From assembly GCF_900199455.1 (NCBI RefSeq), contig NZ_FZQR01000021.1, positions 24,935 through 88,934 on the forward strand: a DNA stretch of 64,000 nucleotides, written 5' to 3'. The position numbers and the translations under genes were made by a program. This document shows positions 24,270 to 33,173 of the stretch, piece after piece. The notes under the pieces were generated by a model, which was not told the DNA's origin, ran no database searches, and was given only the letters and a program-made list of their open reading frames with translations. Position 1 is the first letter of the stretch. The number at the start of each line of letters is the position of its first letter. This DNA is from Mesorhizobium carmichaelinearum. Its GTDB lineage: Bacteria > Pseudomonadota > Alphaproteobacteria > Rhizobiales > Rhizobiaceae.

Positions 24270-25769
24270 TCATCGCGAAGGAACCATCAAGGGAGCCCTG
24301 CGGCCGAGCCAGCCCGAGATCTTCTCCATCTGCGCGGCGAAGGACAAAAGCGTCTCCTCATCGCCCGGGCGGCCGGCGGCCTGGATGCCCAGCGGCAGGC
24401 CGGCGTCGGTGACATAGACGGGCATCGCGATCGACGGCTGGCCGCTGACATTGTGGATCGCCGGCCAATGGGTGAACAGAAGGCTCTTGTCCATCAGCTG
24501 GCCGAACAAGGGTTTCAGTTTCAGCAAAGGTGTGAGGTGAAGCTTGTCGAGCAGGTTTTCGATCAGCTCATCGGCGCCTTTCGGATCCATGGCGCCGCAG
24601 GCGAGCGGCGGGTGCGCTATGACAGGCATCAGCACGGCATCATACTGCGCGGTCTCTTCGATCATCCGCCGCGAGACGGCATGCAGCCGCTGCAGGCTGG
24701 CATAGATCTCGCCGGCCGAGAGCATTTCACCCAACCGGCCGAGCACCCGCGTGGCGCGCTCGACATCGCCGGTAACGGAACGGCCGACACGCAGCGCTTC
24801 CGCGCGCAGCATGCCCGCGACTGCGGAAGCAACCGTCCGGCAGAAGTCGGCCAGGAAATCGCGGCCGATGAAGGGCAGGTCGATGTCCTCGACGGTGTGG
24901 CCGCCCTCGCGCGCAAGTCCCACCGCGATGTCCAGTGCTTTCATTGTTTCGGCCGAGATCGGCAGGCCAAGCGGCGACTTGCGGTAGACGGCGAGGCTGA
25001 GCTTGCCGGGGTCGCGCGCGGCGGCAGCGGCGAACGTGCCCTTCGGCGGCAGTGCCGCGTAGGGCGACAAGGTGTCAGGGCCGTGGGTGAGGTCGAGCAG
25101 CAAAGCGCAATCGCGCACCGAGCGGGTGACGGCATGGTCGACCACCATGCCGTACCAGCTTTCGCTGACCAGTGGTGTCAGCGGGATGCGGCCGCGCGAG
25201 GTCTTGAGGCCGACCAGCCCGGTGCAGGCGGAAGGCACGCGGATCGAGCCGCCGCCATCCGAGGCATGCGCCACCGGCACCACGCCGGCGGCGACCAGGG
25301 CTGCCGAACCACCCGACGAGCCACCGCTGGTGTGGCCAGTGTTCCAGGGATTGCGAGTGATGCCGAAGGCCTTGGATTCGGTCATCAGCCGCAGCCCGTG
25401 TTCCGGCGACGTCGAGGTGACGATCGGGATCAGCCCGGCGGCGAGGTAGCGGTCGGTCATCACCGAATTGACGTCGGGCACGGAGGCGGGAATACGGCTG
25501 CCGCCATGCGACGGGACACCCTTGATGGCGATGCCGAGGTCCTTGATGGCAAAGGGCACGCCGGCCAGCGGCAGCGAGCGGTCGACGGTTTTCGCCCTGG
25601 CCCGTGCGGCCTCATAGAGCGGCTCGGCCGTGGCATTGATTTCAGGCCTTGTGGCCTCGGCGCGCGCGATCGCCGCTTCGATCAATTCGACCGGTGAGAC
25701 CTCGCCCTTGCGCACCAGACCGGCGAGGCCGGTTGCGTCTTCTTCCCACAGGATCCGTTCGACCGACAT
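24270..25769 (-). CDS. Amidase (amidase-signature family)
   Basis: A 499-residue amidase-signature hydrolase. The Ser–cisSer–Lys triad is visible: Lys in VPFAIKDLG near residue 73, and the serine-rich motif GHTSGGSSGGSAALVAAG with ASDGGGSIRVPSACTG near residues 149–184. Family members cleave amides or ureas; this one is closest in layout to nylon-oligomer/6-aminohexanoate-type or general amidases, but the substrate is not assigned. Complete length. Its promoter region is shared with the divergent ECF sigma factor gene. Confidence 0.9.
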   Translation of the reverse strand: MSVERILWEEDATGLAGLVRKGEVSPVELIEAAIARAEATRPEINATAEPLYEAARARAKTVDRSLPLAGVPFAIKDLGIAIKGVPSHGGSRIPASVPDVNSVMTDRYLAAGLIPIVTSTSPEHGLRLMTESKAFGITRNPWNTGHTSGGSSGGSAALVAAGVVPVAHASDGGGSIRVPSACTGLVGLKTSRGRIPLTPLVSESWYGMVVDHAVTRSVRDCALLLDLTHGPDTLSPYAALPPKGTFAAAAARDPGKLSLAVYRKSPLGLPISAETMKALDIAVGLAREGGHTVEDIDLPFIGRDFLADFCRTVASAVAGMLRAEALRVGRSVTGDVERATRVLGRLGEMLSAGEIYASLQRLHAVSRRMIEETAQYDAVLMPVIAHPPLACGAMDPKGADELIENLLDKLHLTPLLKLKPLFGQLMDKSLLFTHWPAIHNVSGQPSIAMPVYVTDAGLPLGIQAAGRPGDEETLLSFAAQMEKISGWLGRRAPLMVPSR

Positions 25770-25907
25770 GGCGCGCTCCCCACTCCCGCCAAGCTAGCCA
25801 GCGGCGATTCCCTTGGCAATCGAAGCCTGCGCCCGTAGGCCGGAACTTTAGGCGCACAGAATATTTCCGGCGTTGCAAATACAACGTAATCGCCTAATTT
25901 GACCCGC

Positions 25908-26447
25908 ATGACGCCGCAGGACATCACCAAGCTGATCGTCCGGACTTCGATGAAGGATCGGGCAGCGTTCGATCTGCTCTACCGGCAGACCAGCGCGAAA
26001 CTTTTCGGCGTATGCCTTCGTGTATTGAACGACCGGGGAGATGCTGAAGAAGCGCTGCAGGAAGTCTTCGTCAAGATATGGACGAAGGCGGATCGTTTTG
26101 CTGTCTCCGATCTGAGCCCGATCTCCTGGCTGGTGGCAATCGCACGCAACCACGCGATCGATCGCGTCAGGGCGCGGCGCAAGCCCGCCGCCGATATCGA
26201 CGCCGCGCTCGACGTGGCCGATCCGGCACCGGGACCTGAAGCGATGGTGGTGGCGGGCGACGAATCCGAGCGCATCCATCATTGTCTCGAAGAGCTGGAG
26301 AAGGACCGGGCGGCGGCCGTCCGGGGCGCTTATCTCAAGGGCGAAAGTTATGCCGAACTGGCGGAACGCCACGGCGTGCCGCTGAACACGATGCGTACCT
26401 GGCTGCGCCGCAGCCTGATGAAACTTAGAGAATGTCTGGAAAGATGA
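25908..26447 (+). CDS. ECF-type RNA polymerase sigma factor
   Basis: A 179-residue extracytoplasmic-function sigma factor. Region 2 contains AFDLLYRQTSAKLFGVCLRV and DAEEALQEVFVKIWTKADRF; region 4 contains AYLKGESYAELAERHGVPLN followed by TMRTWLRRSLMKLRECL. It is co-expressed with an anti-sigma factor whose ATG overlaps its TGA. The ATG at 25908 is used; a TTG three codons earlier is possible. It probably drives the downstream fasciclin gene under an envelope or oxidative signal. Confidence 0.93.
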   Translation: MTPQDITKLIVRTSMKDRAAFDLLYRQTSAKLFGVCLRVLNDRGDAEEALQEVFVKIWTKADRFAVSDLSPISWLVAIARNHAIDRVRARRKPAADIDAALDVADPAPGPEAMVVAGDESERIHHCLEELEKDRAAAVRGAYLKGESYAELAERHGVPLNTMRTWLRRSLMKLRECLER

Positions 26448-27166
26448 CACTGGCAGAGGACAATGGACCGGAACGTGGAGGCGACGACCTGTTCGCCGCC
26501 GAATACGTTCTCGGCGTTCTGCCGGTGGAAGAGCGGCAGATCGCATCCAGGCGCATCGATACCGAGACCGATTTCGCGCGGCTCGTCGATGGCTGGGAAG
26601 TGCACCTCTCGCCGCTGGCCGCCGCCTATGCGGAGGTCGAGCCGCCGCCTTCCGTGAAGGTGGCTGTCGATCGCCGGCTGTTCTCGAGCACCGCTCAAAC
26701 CTCTGCCGCACCAAGCGCCGGAATTTGGTCCAGCCTCGCCTTCTGGCGCGGCCTTGCCGTCGCGGCTGTTGCTGCTCTGGCTCTCTATGTCGCCGTGCCC
26801 TATGTCAATCGGCCGGCTGAACAACCGCAGGAGCGGCTTGTCGCCTCGCTGGCCGCCGACGGCAGCGATGTAAAATATCTCGCCGTCTATGATTCCGAGC
26901 GGCATGAGGTCAGCCTTTCACACGTTTCCGGCACGCTCGCTTCCGGCAAGGACTTCGAACTTTGGATGATCGAGGGCAAGAACGCCCCGGTCTCGATGGG
27001 CGTCATCCCTGCCGGCGCGACCGCGCATATCGGGGTCTCGCCCGCCACGCAGCAGAAGCTGGCGCAGGGCGCGGTGCTGGCTGTCAGCCTGGAGCCTTCA
27101 GGCGGTTCGCCGACCGGGCAACCGACCGGGCCGGTGGTTGCCGCGGGCGATCTGAAGGGCATCTGA
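26444..27166 (+). CDS. Anti-sigma factor, RskA-like
   Basis: A 240-residue membrane anti-sigma factor. A cytoplasmic N-terminal part with DDLFAAEYVLGVLPVEER (the usual anti-sigma helix pattern) is followed by one membrane helix, FWRGLAVAAVAALALYVAV, about residues 98–117. The periplasmic RskA domain follows, with AVYDSERHEVSLSHVSGTL, DFELWMIEGKNAPVSMGVIP and AVSLEPSGGSPTGQPTGPVV. It should hold the coupled sigma factor inactive until released by signal. The start at 26444 overlaps the sigma stop as ATGA and has GGAAAG ahead. Confidence 0.9.
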   Translation: MTLAEDNGPERGGDDLFAAEYVLGVLPVEERQIASRRIDTETDFARLVDGWEVHLSPLAAAYAEVEPPPSVKVAVDRRLFSSTAQTSAAPSAGIWSSLAFWRGLAVAAVAALALYVAVPYVNRPAEQPQERLVASLAADGSDVKYLAVYDSERHEVSLSHVSGTLASGKDFELWMIEGKNAPVSMGVIPAGATAHIGVSPATQQKLAQGAVLAVSLEPSGGSPTGQPTGPVVAAGDLKGI

Positions 27167-27314
27167 CCGGATTCTCCTCACCGCGAACCCGTTGCCAGAA
27201 TAATCCAAATCTATCTTATGTCACGCATGTCTAAATAACCGCGCGAGCCGGCAAACCGTTGCGCCGGATAAATCTCTTCGTCCAAGCGATAAAATTAAAA
27301 ATCCAAAAATATTC

Positions 27315-27340
27315 TGAAACTCATACGCTTGTGCTCCGTA
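27315..27340 (+). promoter_or_regulatory. Candidate ECF promoter of fasciclin gene
   Basis: TGAAAC at 27315–27320 and CGTA at 27337–27340 are separated by 16 bases, matching the GAAC–CGT pattern of ECF-dependent promoters. It lies 50 bases ahead of the fasciclin start and just downstream of the sigma/anti-sigma pair. The link to that sigma factor is inferred. Confidence 0.45.
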
Positions 27341-27391
27341 TCTCCTCGCGTTCCCAAAAATGGGAAGAGAAACCCGAGGAGTTTGAACATC

Positions 27392-27949
27392 ATGCGTAGA
27401 TTCGCCACCCTTTTGCTCGCCGGTACGATCGCCGTTTCCGCGCTTGCCACCGCTGCCTATGCCGAAAACCCGATGGTCGGCGGCGCCGCCATGTATGCCC
27501 AGAAGAACATCGTCGAGAACGCCGTCAATTCGAAGGACCATACGACGCTGGTCGCCGCCGTCAAGGCGGCCGGCCTGGTCGAGACCCTGCAGGGCGCCGG
27601 TCCGTTCACCGTGTTCGCGCCGACCAACGAGGCCTTCGCGGCACTTCCGGCCGGCACGGTCGACACGCTGCTCAAGCCCGAGAACAAGGACAAGCTCACC
27701 AAGATCCTGGCCTGCCATGTCATCGGCGCCAAGGCGATGGCGGCGGATGTCGCCTCGATGGCCAAGGCTGACGGCGGCACGCACAAGGTCAAGACGGTCG
27801 GCGGCTGCGAGCTGTCGCTGAAAGCCGAGGGCGGCAAGGTCACCGTCACCGACGAGAACGGCAACGTCGCCAATGTGACGATCGCCGATGTCGAGCAGTC
27901 CAACGGCGTCATCCACGTCATCGACAAGGTTTTGCTCCCGAAGATGTGA
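27392..27949 (+). CDS. Exported fasciclin (FAS1) domain protein
   Basis: A 185-residue exported protein: signal peptide MRRFATLLLAGTIAVSALAT ending AYA, then one FAS1 domain with DHTTLVAAVKAAGLV, GPFTVFAPTNEAFAALPAGT and NGVIHVIDKVLLPK. FAS1 domains mediate adhesion, and rhizobial ones (Nex18-like) are involved in symbiosis in some species. GAGGAG lies before the ATG. It follows the ECF sigma/anti-sigma pair, a familiar module. A nearly identical domain is encoded about 10 kb away on the other strand. Confidence 0.93.
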   Translation: MRRFATLLLAGTIAVSALATAAYAENPMVGGAAMYAQKNIVENAVNSKDHTTLVAAVKAAGLVETLQGAGPFTVFAPTNEAFAALPAGTVDTLLKPENKDKLTKILACHVIGAKAMAADVASMAKADGGTHKVKTVGGCELSLKAEGGKVTVTDENGNVANVTIADVEQSNGVIHVIDKVLLPKM

Positions 27950-28175
27950 TCGGCCCTGGAATGTAACAAAGGGCTTGCAGCGACGAACCTGCAGCAAGAG
28001 CCCTCCGTCGGTTGCATAATCTCGCTCCCGCGACCTGCAAACGACACGCGTGCTTCCGCGCCGCCCACAGTCAACCGTGGACCGGCGCGGAGTGTCGTTG
28101 AGGACCACCGTCACTGGCTTTTGACGTCTGCGTGGCGGTATAGTTTGGCAAAAAGAACAACCGGAGGAACTGGTC

Positions 28176-28679
28176 ATGAACCGTCGCGACTTTCTTTTGA
28201 GCGGTGCCGCCGCCATCGGCGTCGTCGGGGCAGCGGCAACCATGCTGCGCATGGGCAGCCCGCAGGCGGCACAGGCCGCCGAGAAATTCGAGGTCACCAA
28301 GACCGACGACGAATGGAAAGCGATCCTGTCGCCCGCCGCGTTCGACGTGCTGCGCAAGCAAGGCACGGAGTATCCCGGCACCAGCCCGCTGCTGAACGAG
28401 CACCGCAAGGGCATTTTTGCCTGCGCCGGCTGCGACCTGCCGGTCTATCCCTCGGAGACGAAGTTCGATTCCGGCACCGGCTGGCCGAGCTTCTGGCAGG
28501 AGATCGCCAATGGCATCGGCAAGACCGAGGACAGGTCGCTCGGCATGACCCGCACCGAGGTGCATTGCCGCCGCTGCGGCGGCCATCTCGGCCATGTCTT
28601 CGACGATGGCCCGGCGCCGACCGGCTTGCGCCACTGCATCAATGGCGTGGCGCTGACCTTCAAGCCTGCCACGGCCTGA
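28176..28679 (+). CDS. msrB: Tat-exported peptide-methionine (R)-S-oxide reductase
   Basis: A 167-residue MsrB, which repairs R-methionine sulfoxide in proteins. The N-terminal MNRRDFLLSGAAAIGVVGAA is a twin-arginine signal, so the enzyme works in the periplasm. Zinc is held by CAGC and CRRC; the catalytic Cys is in LRHCINGVALTF near the C-terminus, with TKFDSGTGWPSFW upstream. GGAGG precedes the ATG. Its place beside an ECF/anti-sigma pair and fasciclin suggests an envelope oxidative-stress setting. Confidence 0.95.
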   Translation: MNRRDFLLSGAAAIGVVGAAATMLRMGSPQAAQAAEKFEVTKTDDEWKAILSPAAFDVLRKQGTEYPGTSPLLNEHRKGIFACAGCDLPVYPSETKFDSGTGWPSFWQEIANGIGKTEDRSLGMTRTEVHCRRCGGHLGHVFDDGPAPTGLRHCINGVALTFKPATA

Positions 28680-28700
28680 CGAAATTCTACCGGAAACGAA

Positions 28701-28730
28701 AACTCCGGGTCTTGCGGCCCGGAGTTTTTT
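28701..28730 (+). terminator. Rho-independent terminator after msrB
   Basis: A 9-base-pair stem (AACTCCGGG/CCCGGAGTT, 28701–28709 and 28718–28726) with an 8-base loop runs into TTTTTT. It lies 21 bases after the msrB stop and ahead of the convergent MFS gene. Confidence 0.92.
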
Positions 28731-28797
28731 GCGCGGTCAGAGCTTTTCGGGCGTGGACTGGAGGAGCTTCCCGAAACCGCCGCGTGTGGTTCTCCTG

Positions 28798-30393
28798 TCA
28801 GTGCCCGCCGCCGCCGCCGCCACCAGGTGCGGCCGGCTTGTTGATCAGCATGGTGAACAGGCCGAGCGTCGCGAACAGCACCGTCAGCATGTAGAACACA
28901 TCCATGAAGGACAGCAGCGCCGCCTGTTGCTGGACCATGCCCGACAGCTTGGAGATCGCCGCACTGGCGGCATCGAGGCCCGTGGTTTGCTCGAAATTCA
29001 GCGTCATGTTCTGCAGCTTGGTCTGCGCGGCGGCACTGCCCCACTGCACATGCTCGGCGAGCCTTGCATAGTGGAAGGCGTTGCGGTCGATCAGCACGGT
29101 GTTGATGAGCGCAAGGCCGACCGCACCGCCGAGGTTGCGGGTGAGGTTGAACAGGCCGGACGCGTTCTTCAACCGGTCGGGCGGCAAGGTGCCGAGCGCG
29201 ATGTTGTTGATCGGCACCATGCACAGCATCATCGAACAGCCGCGCAGGATCTGCGGGATAAGCAGCTCGTAGAAATCCCAGTCGGCGGTCAGATGCGTCA
29301 TCCACCAGGTGCCGGTGGCGAAGCCGAAGAAGCCGATCATCATCATCAGCCGCAAATCCATCTTGCTCGACAGGATGCCGGAGATCGGCGCGGTGACGAA
29401 CATGGCCAGGCCGCTGACGAACAGTGCCTCGCCGATCATCATCGAATCGTAACCGCGGATACGGCCGAGGAAGACCGGATAGAGATAGGTCAGGCCGTAG
29501 AGGCCTATGCCGATGACGAAGGAGAACAGCGAGCCGAAGGCGAAGTTGATGTTGCTGAAAGCCCGCAGGTCGACGATCGGCTCCTCGGCGGTGAAGACAC
29601 GCCAGAAGAAGATCACCGCGCCGATGGTCATGACGACGGCGCAGATGAACACACCCTGGTCCTGCAGCCAGTCATTGTTCGGGCCTTCCTCCAGCACATA
29701 CTCCATGCAGCCGAGGAAGGCCGCCATGCCGGCAAGGCCCCACCAGTCGAACTTGTTGAACAGCTTGAGATTGGGCTTGTCGAAATCGATCAGCGACCAG
29801 GCAGCGGTCGCCACCAGAATGCCGGGCACGACATTGACCAGGAACAGCCAGTGCCATGAAAAGGCGTGGCTGATATAGCCGCCGACGGTCGGGCCGATGG
29901 TCGGCGCCAGCGTCGCCACGAGGCCGATCATCGGCGAGACGATGGCGCGCTTCGAGGGTGGGAAGATGGTGAAGGCCGCGGCAAAGACGCTCGGGATCAT
30001 GCCGCCGCCGATGAAGCCCTGCACGGCGCGGTAGACGATCATCTGGTCGATGTTGGTGGCGGTCGCGGCAAGCGCGCTGGCCGCGGTGAAGCCAGCGGCG
30101 GCGATGGTGAACAGCACGCGCGTCGACAGCATGCGGCTGAGGAAGCCCGACAGCGGGATCATCACCACTTCGGCGATCAGATAGGCCGTCTGCACCCACG
30201 GAATTTCATCGGAGCTGGCGCTGAGGCCCGCCTGGATCTCGGCCAGCGAGGCCGAGACGATCTGGATGTCCAGGATCGCCATGAACATGCCAAAGACCAT
30301 CGCCAGGAAGGCGATGACACGGCGTGTGGAGATGGTGTCGGGGACCGCCGGCCGTGTCGGCGGCGCTCCTGCGGTGATGGTGGCGGTAGCCAT
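28798..30393 (-). CDS. DHA2-family MFS drug efflux permease (EmrB-like)
   Basis: A 531-residue inner-membrane proton antiporter with 14 predicted helices. Signature parts include FLAMVFGMFMAILDIQIV in helix 1, PLSGFLSRMLSTRVLF in the first loop and GPTVGGYISHAFSWHWLFL, the motif C region. The C-terminus ends in a Gly tract and His. It follows an HlyD/EmrA-type adaptor gene on the same strand, and together with an outer-membrane channel they would expel hydrophobic toxic compounds. Regulation is probably by the divergent TetR protein. Confidence 0.94.
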   Translation of the reverse strand: MATATITAGAPPTRPAVPDTISTRRVIAFLAMVFGMFMAILDIQIVSASLAEIQAGLSASSDEIPWVQTAYLIAEVVMIPLSGFLSRMLSTRVLFTIAAAGFTAASALAATATNIDQMIVYRAVQGFIGGGMIPSVFAAAFTIFPPSKRAIVSPMIGLVATLAPTIGPTVGGYISHAFSWHWLFLVNVVPGILVATAAWSLIDFDKPNLKLFNKFDWWGLAGMAAFLGCMEYVLEEGPNNDWLQDQGVFICAVVMTIGAVIFFWRVFTAEEPIVDLRAFSNINFAFGSLFSFVIGIGLYGLTYLYPVFLGRIRGYDSMMIGEALFVSGLAMFVTAPISGILSSKMDLRLMMMIGFFGFATGTWWMTHLTADWDFYELLIPQILRGCSMMLCMVPINNIALGTLPPDRLKNASGLFNLTRNLGGAVGLALINTVLIDRNAFHYARLAEHVQWGSAAAQTKLQNMTLNFEQTTGLDAASAAISKLSGMVQQQAALLSFMDVFYMLTVLFATLGLFTMLINKPAAPGGGGGGGH

Positions 30394-30466
30394 TGCGTGG
30401 GCCTCCTTGAGGCAGGCCGGGCGGCCCGGTGCTTAATCAGCCACCGAGCCGCCCTCCGAAAAGCGC

Positions 30467-31654
30467 TTAGTTGGTCGTGGCGGCAGGTGCGGTGCGGCTG
30501 TCAACGTTGACGACAACGCTCAAGCCAGCGCGCAGCTTGCCGGTCTTCAGGGCATCGGCCGGGACGTCGATGCGGACCGGGACGCGCTGCACCACCTTGG
30601 TGAAGTTGCCGGTGGCGTTTTCCGGCGGCAACAGCGAGAAGACCGCGCCTGAAGCCGGGGCGAGCGACGAGACGGTTCCCTGGATGGGGTGGCCGTCGAT
30701 GGCGTCGACCGAGATGTTGACCTTTTCGCCGGGAACCAGCCGGGCAAGTTGCGTCTCCTTGAAGTTGGCGACGATGTAGAGCTTGTCCAGCGGCACGACG
30801 ACGGCGAGCTTCTGGCCAGGGCTGACGAGGTCGCCCTGCTCGACCGAGCGGTTGCCGACGACGCCGTCATAGGGCGCCTTGAGCACGGTGAAGGAAAGGT
30901 CGCGCGCGGCCTTGTCGCGGCTCAGCTGCAGCGAAGCGAGCGTGCTCGCCGACTCGGCGCGCTGCGCCTCGAACACGCCGATATTGGCCTGTGCGGCGGC
31001 GATCTGCGCATCGGCACCGACCAGCGCGGCATTGGCCTGGTCGAGCGCGGTCTGGGCGTCGTCCAACTGCGCCTGCGTGCCGACATGCGTCTTGACCAGT
31101 TGCGCGGCGCGCTGCTGGGCGCGGGCGGCATTGTCGGCCGCGGCCTGGTCGGCGACCTTCTGCGCCTGGGCCTGCTGCAGGGAAGCCTGCGCGGCCTTGG
31201 TCTGCGCATCGATGCGGTCGAGCGTCTTCGCCAGCGTGGCGATCTGCGCTTCGGTCTGGGCGACAGCGATCTTGTAGTCGCCATCATCGATCGTCAGCAG
31301 CGGGTCGCCGGCCTTGACCAGCTGGTTCTCGCTGACCTTGACCTGGTCGACATAGCCGGAAATCTTGGGCGAGACGAAAGCCATGTCGGCCTGGACATAG
31401 GCGTCGTCGGTCGAGATCATGAAACGGCCCGTGGTCCAGTAGTCATAGCCGTACCAGGCGCCGCCGCTCAGCAGGGCAAGGCCGATGATCGGCAGCAGGA
31501 AGGAGCGCACCGAGCGCTTCTTCTTGGCCGGAGCTTCGGCTGCAGGCGGCGGTGCCACCGGCAGGACGGGAATTTCCGGTGCTTCCGTCGCCGGAGCGAC
31601 CTTGGCATTGGGGAAGGGGCGGACTTCGGCAGTGGTGGGCGCGTTCGAGGACAT
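30467..31654 (-). CDS. HlyD/EmrA-type membrane fusion protein
   Basis: A 395-residue periplasmic adaptor: cytosolic Pro/Ala-rich N-terminus, one helix (FLLPIIGLALLSGGAWYGYD, about residues 53–72), lipoyl half-domain DAYVQADMAFVSPKISGYVD, long coiled-coil hairpin of Ala/Gln residues, second lipoyl part FTVLKAPYDGVVGNRSVEQG and beta-barrel. First gene of the two-gene efflux operon. Its promoter region carries GAACC/GGTTC palindromes shared with the divergent TetR gene. Confidence 0.93.
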   Translation of the reverse strand: MSSNAPTTAEVRPFPNAKVAPATEAPEIPVLPVAPPPAAEAPAKKKRSVRSFLLPIIGLALLSGGAWYGYDYWTTGRFMISTDDAYVQADMAFVSPKISGYVDQVKVSENQLVKAGDPLLTIDDGDYKIAVAQTEAQIATLAKTLDRIDAQTKAAQASLQQAQAQKVADQAAADNAARAQQRAAQLVKTHVGTQAQLDDAQTALDQANAALVGADAQIAAAQANIGVFEAQRAESASTLASLQLSRDKAARDLSFTVLKAPYDGVVGNRSVEQGDLVSPGQKLAVVVPLDKLYIVANFKETQLARLVPGEKVNISVDAIDGHPIQGTVSSLAPASGAVFSLLPPENATGNFTKVVQRVPVRIDVPADALKTGKLRAGLSVVVNVDSRTAPAATTN

Positions 31655-31679
31655 GACATCTCTCTAAAGTAATAATACT

Positions 31680-31759
31680 GAACCGTTCGGTTCGATCTGG
31701 CCGTTGACATAGCGTGAAAAGAGGACCATATCAAGAGGCAATCGAACCGGTTGGTTCGA
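31680..31759. promoter_or_regulatory. Two TetR operator candidates and promoter
   Basis: GAACCGTTCGGTTC at 31680–31693 and TCGAACCGGTTGGTTCGA at 31742–31759 are near-palindromes sharing the same arms, one close to each divergent gene. TTGACA at 31704 with CATATC 17 bases later is a fair promoter for the TetR gene, and TATTAT on the opposite strand near 31672 suits the efflux operon. The upstream palindrome touches that element, as expected for a repressor site. Confidence 0.7.
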
Positions 31760-31782
31760 ATTATTTTCGAGGTGTGACTTTT

Positions 31783-32517
31783 ATGGCCGAGACAACGCCT
31801 GACGTCGAAACCGATAAATGCAGTGACTTGCTGGACAGTTTGCGGCGCGGACGCCCGGCGGCCGGACAGGATCCGGTCAAGCGCAGCCAGATCATCGATG
31901 GCGCCCGCCGTGTCTTCATCGAGAAGGGCTTTGAAGCCGCCTCGATGAACGACATCACGCGCGAGGCCGGCGTCTCCAAGGGCACGATCTATGTCTATTT
32001 CGCCAACAAGGAAGAGTTGTTCGAAGCGCTGATCGAGGAAGAGCGCGGCACCATCTTCAAGAACATGTACGACATGCTCGACCGCGCCGACGATCTGCGC
32101 CAGACGCTGGTGAAGTTCGGCAAGGTGCTGTCGATGAAGATCACCTCGGCCAGGGTGATCCAGGCGCAGCGCACGGTGATCGGCGCCTCAGACAGGATCC
32201 CCGACATGGGCGCGCGGTTTTACGAACGCGGTCCCAAACGCGGCCATGACAAGGTCATGGAATTCCTCAATGCCGCCATCGAACGCGGCATGCTCAAGAT
32301 CGATGATGTCGATCTTGCAGCCTATCAATTCACCGAACTGTGCCTGGCCGGCCTTTTCCGCCAGTGCATCTTCGCCTACCGCACCAAGGCTCCAAGCCAG
32401 GAAGAAATCGATCACATCGTCAGATCGGGCGTCGACATGTTCCTGAAGGCCTACGGCACGGAGAGGCTTTTCGAGGAAGAACGCCACCAGATGATTGCCC
32501 TGGAGGCGAAGGCCTAG
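31783..32517 (+). CDS. TetR/AcrR family regulator of the divergent efflux operon
   Basis: A 244-residue repressor. The DNA-binding domain has IIDGARRVFIEKGFEAASMN and ITREAGVSKGTIYVYFANKE; the rest is helical ligand-binding domain. A 30-residue N-terminal extension precedes the domain. The ATG at 31783 is the natural start; an upstream in-frame ATG at 31714 would include operator DNA. Divergence from the emrA/emrB-like pair and two shared palindromes make it their likely repressor, released by pump substrates. Confidence 0.92.
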   Translation: MAETTPDVETDKCSDLLDSLRRGRPAAGQDPVKRSQIIDGARRVFIEKGFEAASMNDITREAGVSKGTIYVYFANKEELFEALIEEERGTIFKNMYDMLDRADDLRQTLVKFGKVLSMKITSARVIQAQRTVIGASDRIPDMGARFYERGPKRGHDKVMEFLNAAIERGMLKIDDVDLAAYQFTELCLAGLFRQCIFAYRTKAPSQEEIDHIVRSGVDMFLKAYGTERLFEEERHQMIALEAKA

Positions 32518-33173
32518 CCACCATTGGCGGCAAGCACGATCGCTGCCTGCAATTCCTCGAGGCCTTCGCCCTTCTCCGATGACGTCGCCAGGACGAACGG
32601 AAACGCCGCCGGGCGCTTCTTGATCTTGGCCAGCGTCTCCTCGATCAGCCGCGGCACGCCGGCGACCTTGATCTTGTCGGTCTTGGTCAGCACGATCTGG
32701 TAGGACACCGCCGCCTTGTCGAGCAGCGACAGCACCTCCTCGTCCTTGGCCTTGATGCCGTGGCGGGCGTCGATCAGCACATAGACCCGCTTCAGCGTCA
32801 CCCGGCCCTTGAGATAGTCGAAGACCAGTTTGGTCCACTCGTCGACCTTCTCCTTGGGCGCGGTGGCGTAGCCGTAGCCCGGCATGTCGACCAGCGCCAT
32901 CGGCGGCAGGTCGGCGCCCTCGCCCGAAAATCCGTCCGGCACGAAGTAGTTGAGTTCCTGCGTACGCCCGGGCGTGTTGGAGGTGCGCGCCAGCCCCTTC
33001 TGGTTGACCAGCGCGTTGATCAGCGACGACTTGCCGACATTGGAGCGGCCGGCAAAGGCGATTTCCGGTGGCCCTTCCGGCGGCAGGAATTTCATGGCCG
33101 GCACGCCGCGGATGAAGATCCACCCACGCGTGAACAGGTCGGTGCTGATCACAGTGCTGTTCAGAGCGTTCAA
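32514..33173 (-). CDS. engB: Ribosome biogenesis GTP-binding protein EngB (YihA/YsxC)
   Basis: A 219-residue GTPase needed for large ribosomal subunit assembly. G1 is GRSNVGKSSL, G3 is VDMPGYGYA, G4 is TKTDK and G5-like residues are near ATSSEKGEG. I place the start at a TTG at 33173: GGAGG lies five bases upstream and the codon overlaps the previous gene's TGA (TTGA). A GTG at 33149 is the alternative. Rhizobial engB is often beside yidC and argB; here it is separated from both, indicating local rearrangement. Confidence 0.93.
   Translation of the reverse strand: MNALNSTVISTDLFTRGWIFIRGVPAMKFLPPEGPPEIAFAGRSNVGKSSLINALVNQKGLARTSNTPGRTQELNYFVPDGFSGEGADLPPMALVDMPGYGYATAPKEKVDEWTKLVFDYLKGRVTLKRVYVLIDARHGIKAKDEEVLSLLDKAAVSYQIVLTKTDKIKVAGVPRLIEETLAKIKKRPAAFPFVLATSSEKGEGLEELQAAIVLAANGG

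Noticed and set aside
23299..24417. Long plus-strand frame opposite argB
   Set aside because: Composition (Asp/His/Gln-rich) is that of an antisense shadow of a GC-rich gene; argB on the minus strand has all family motifs.
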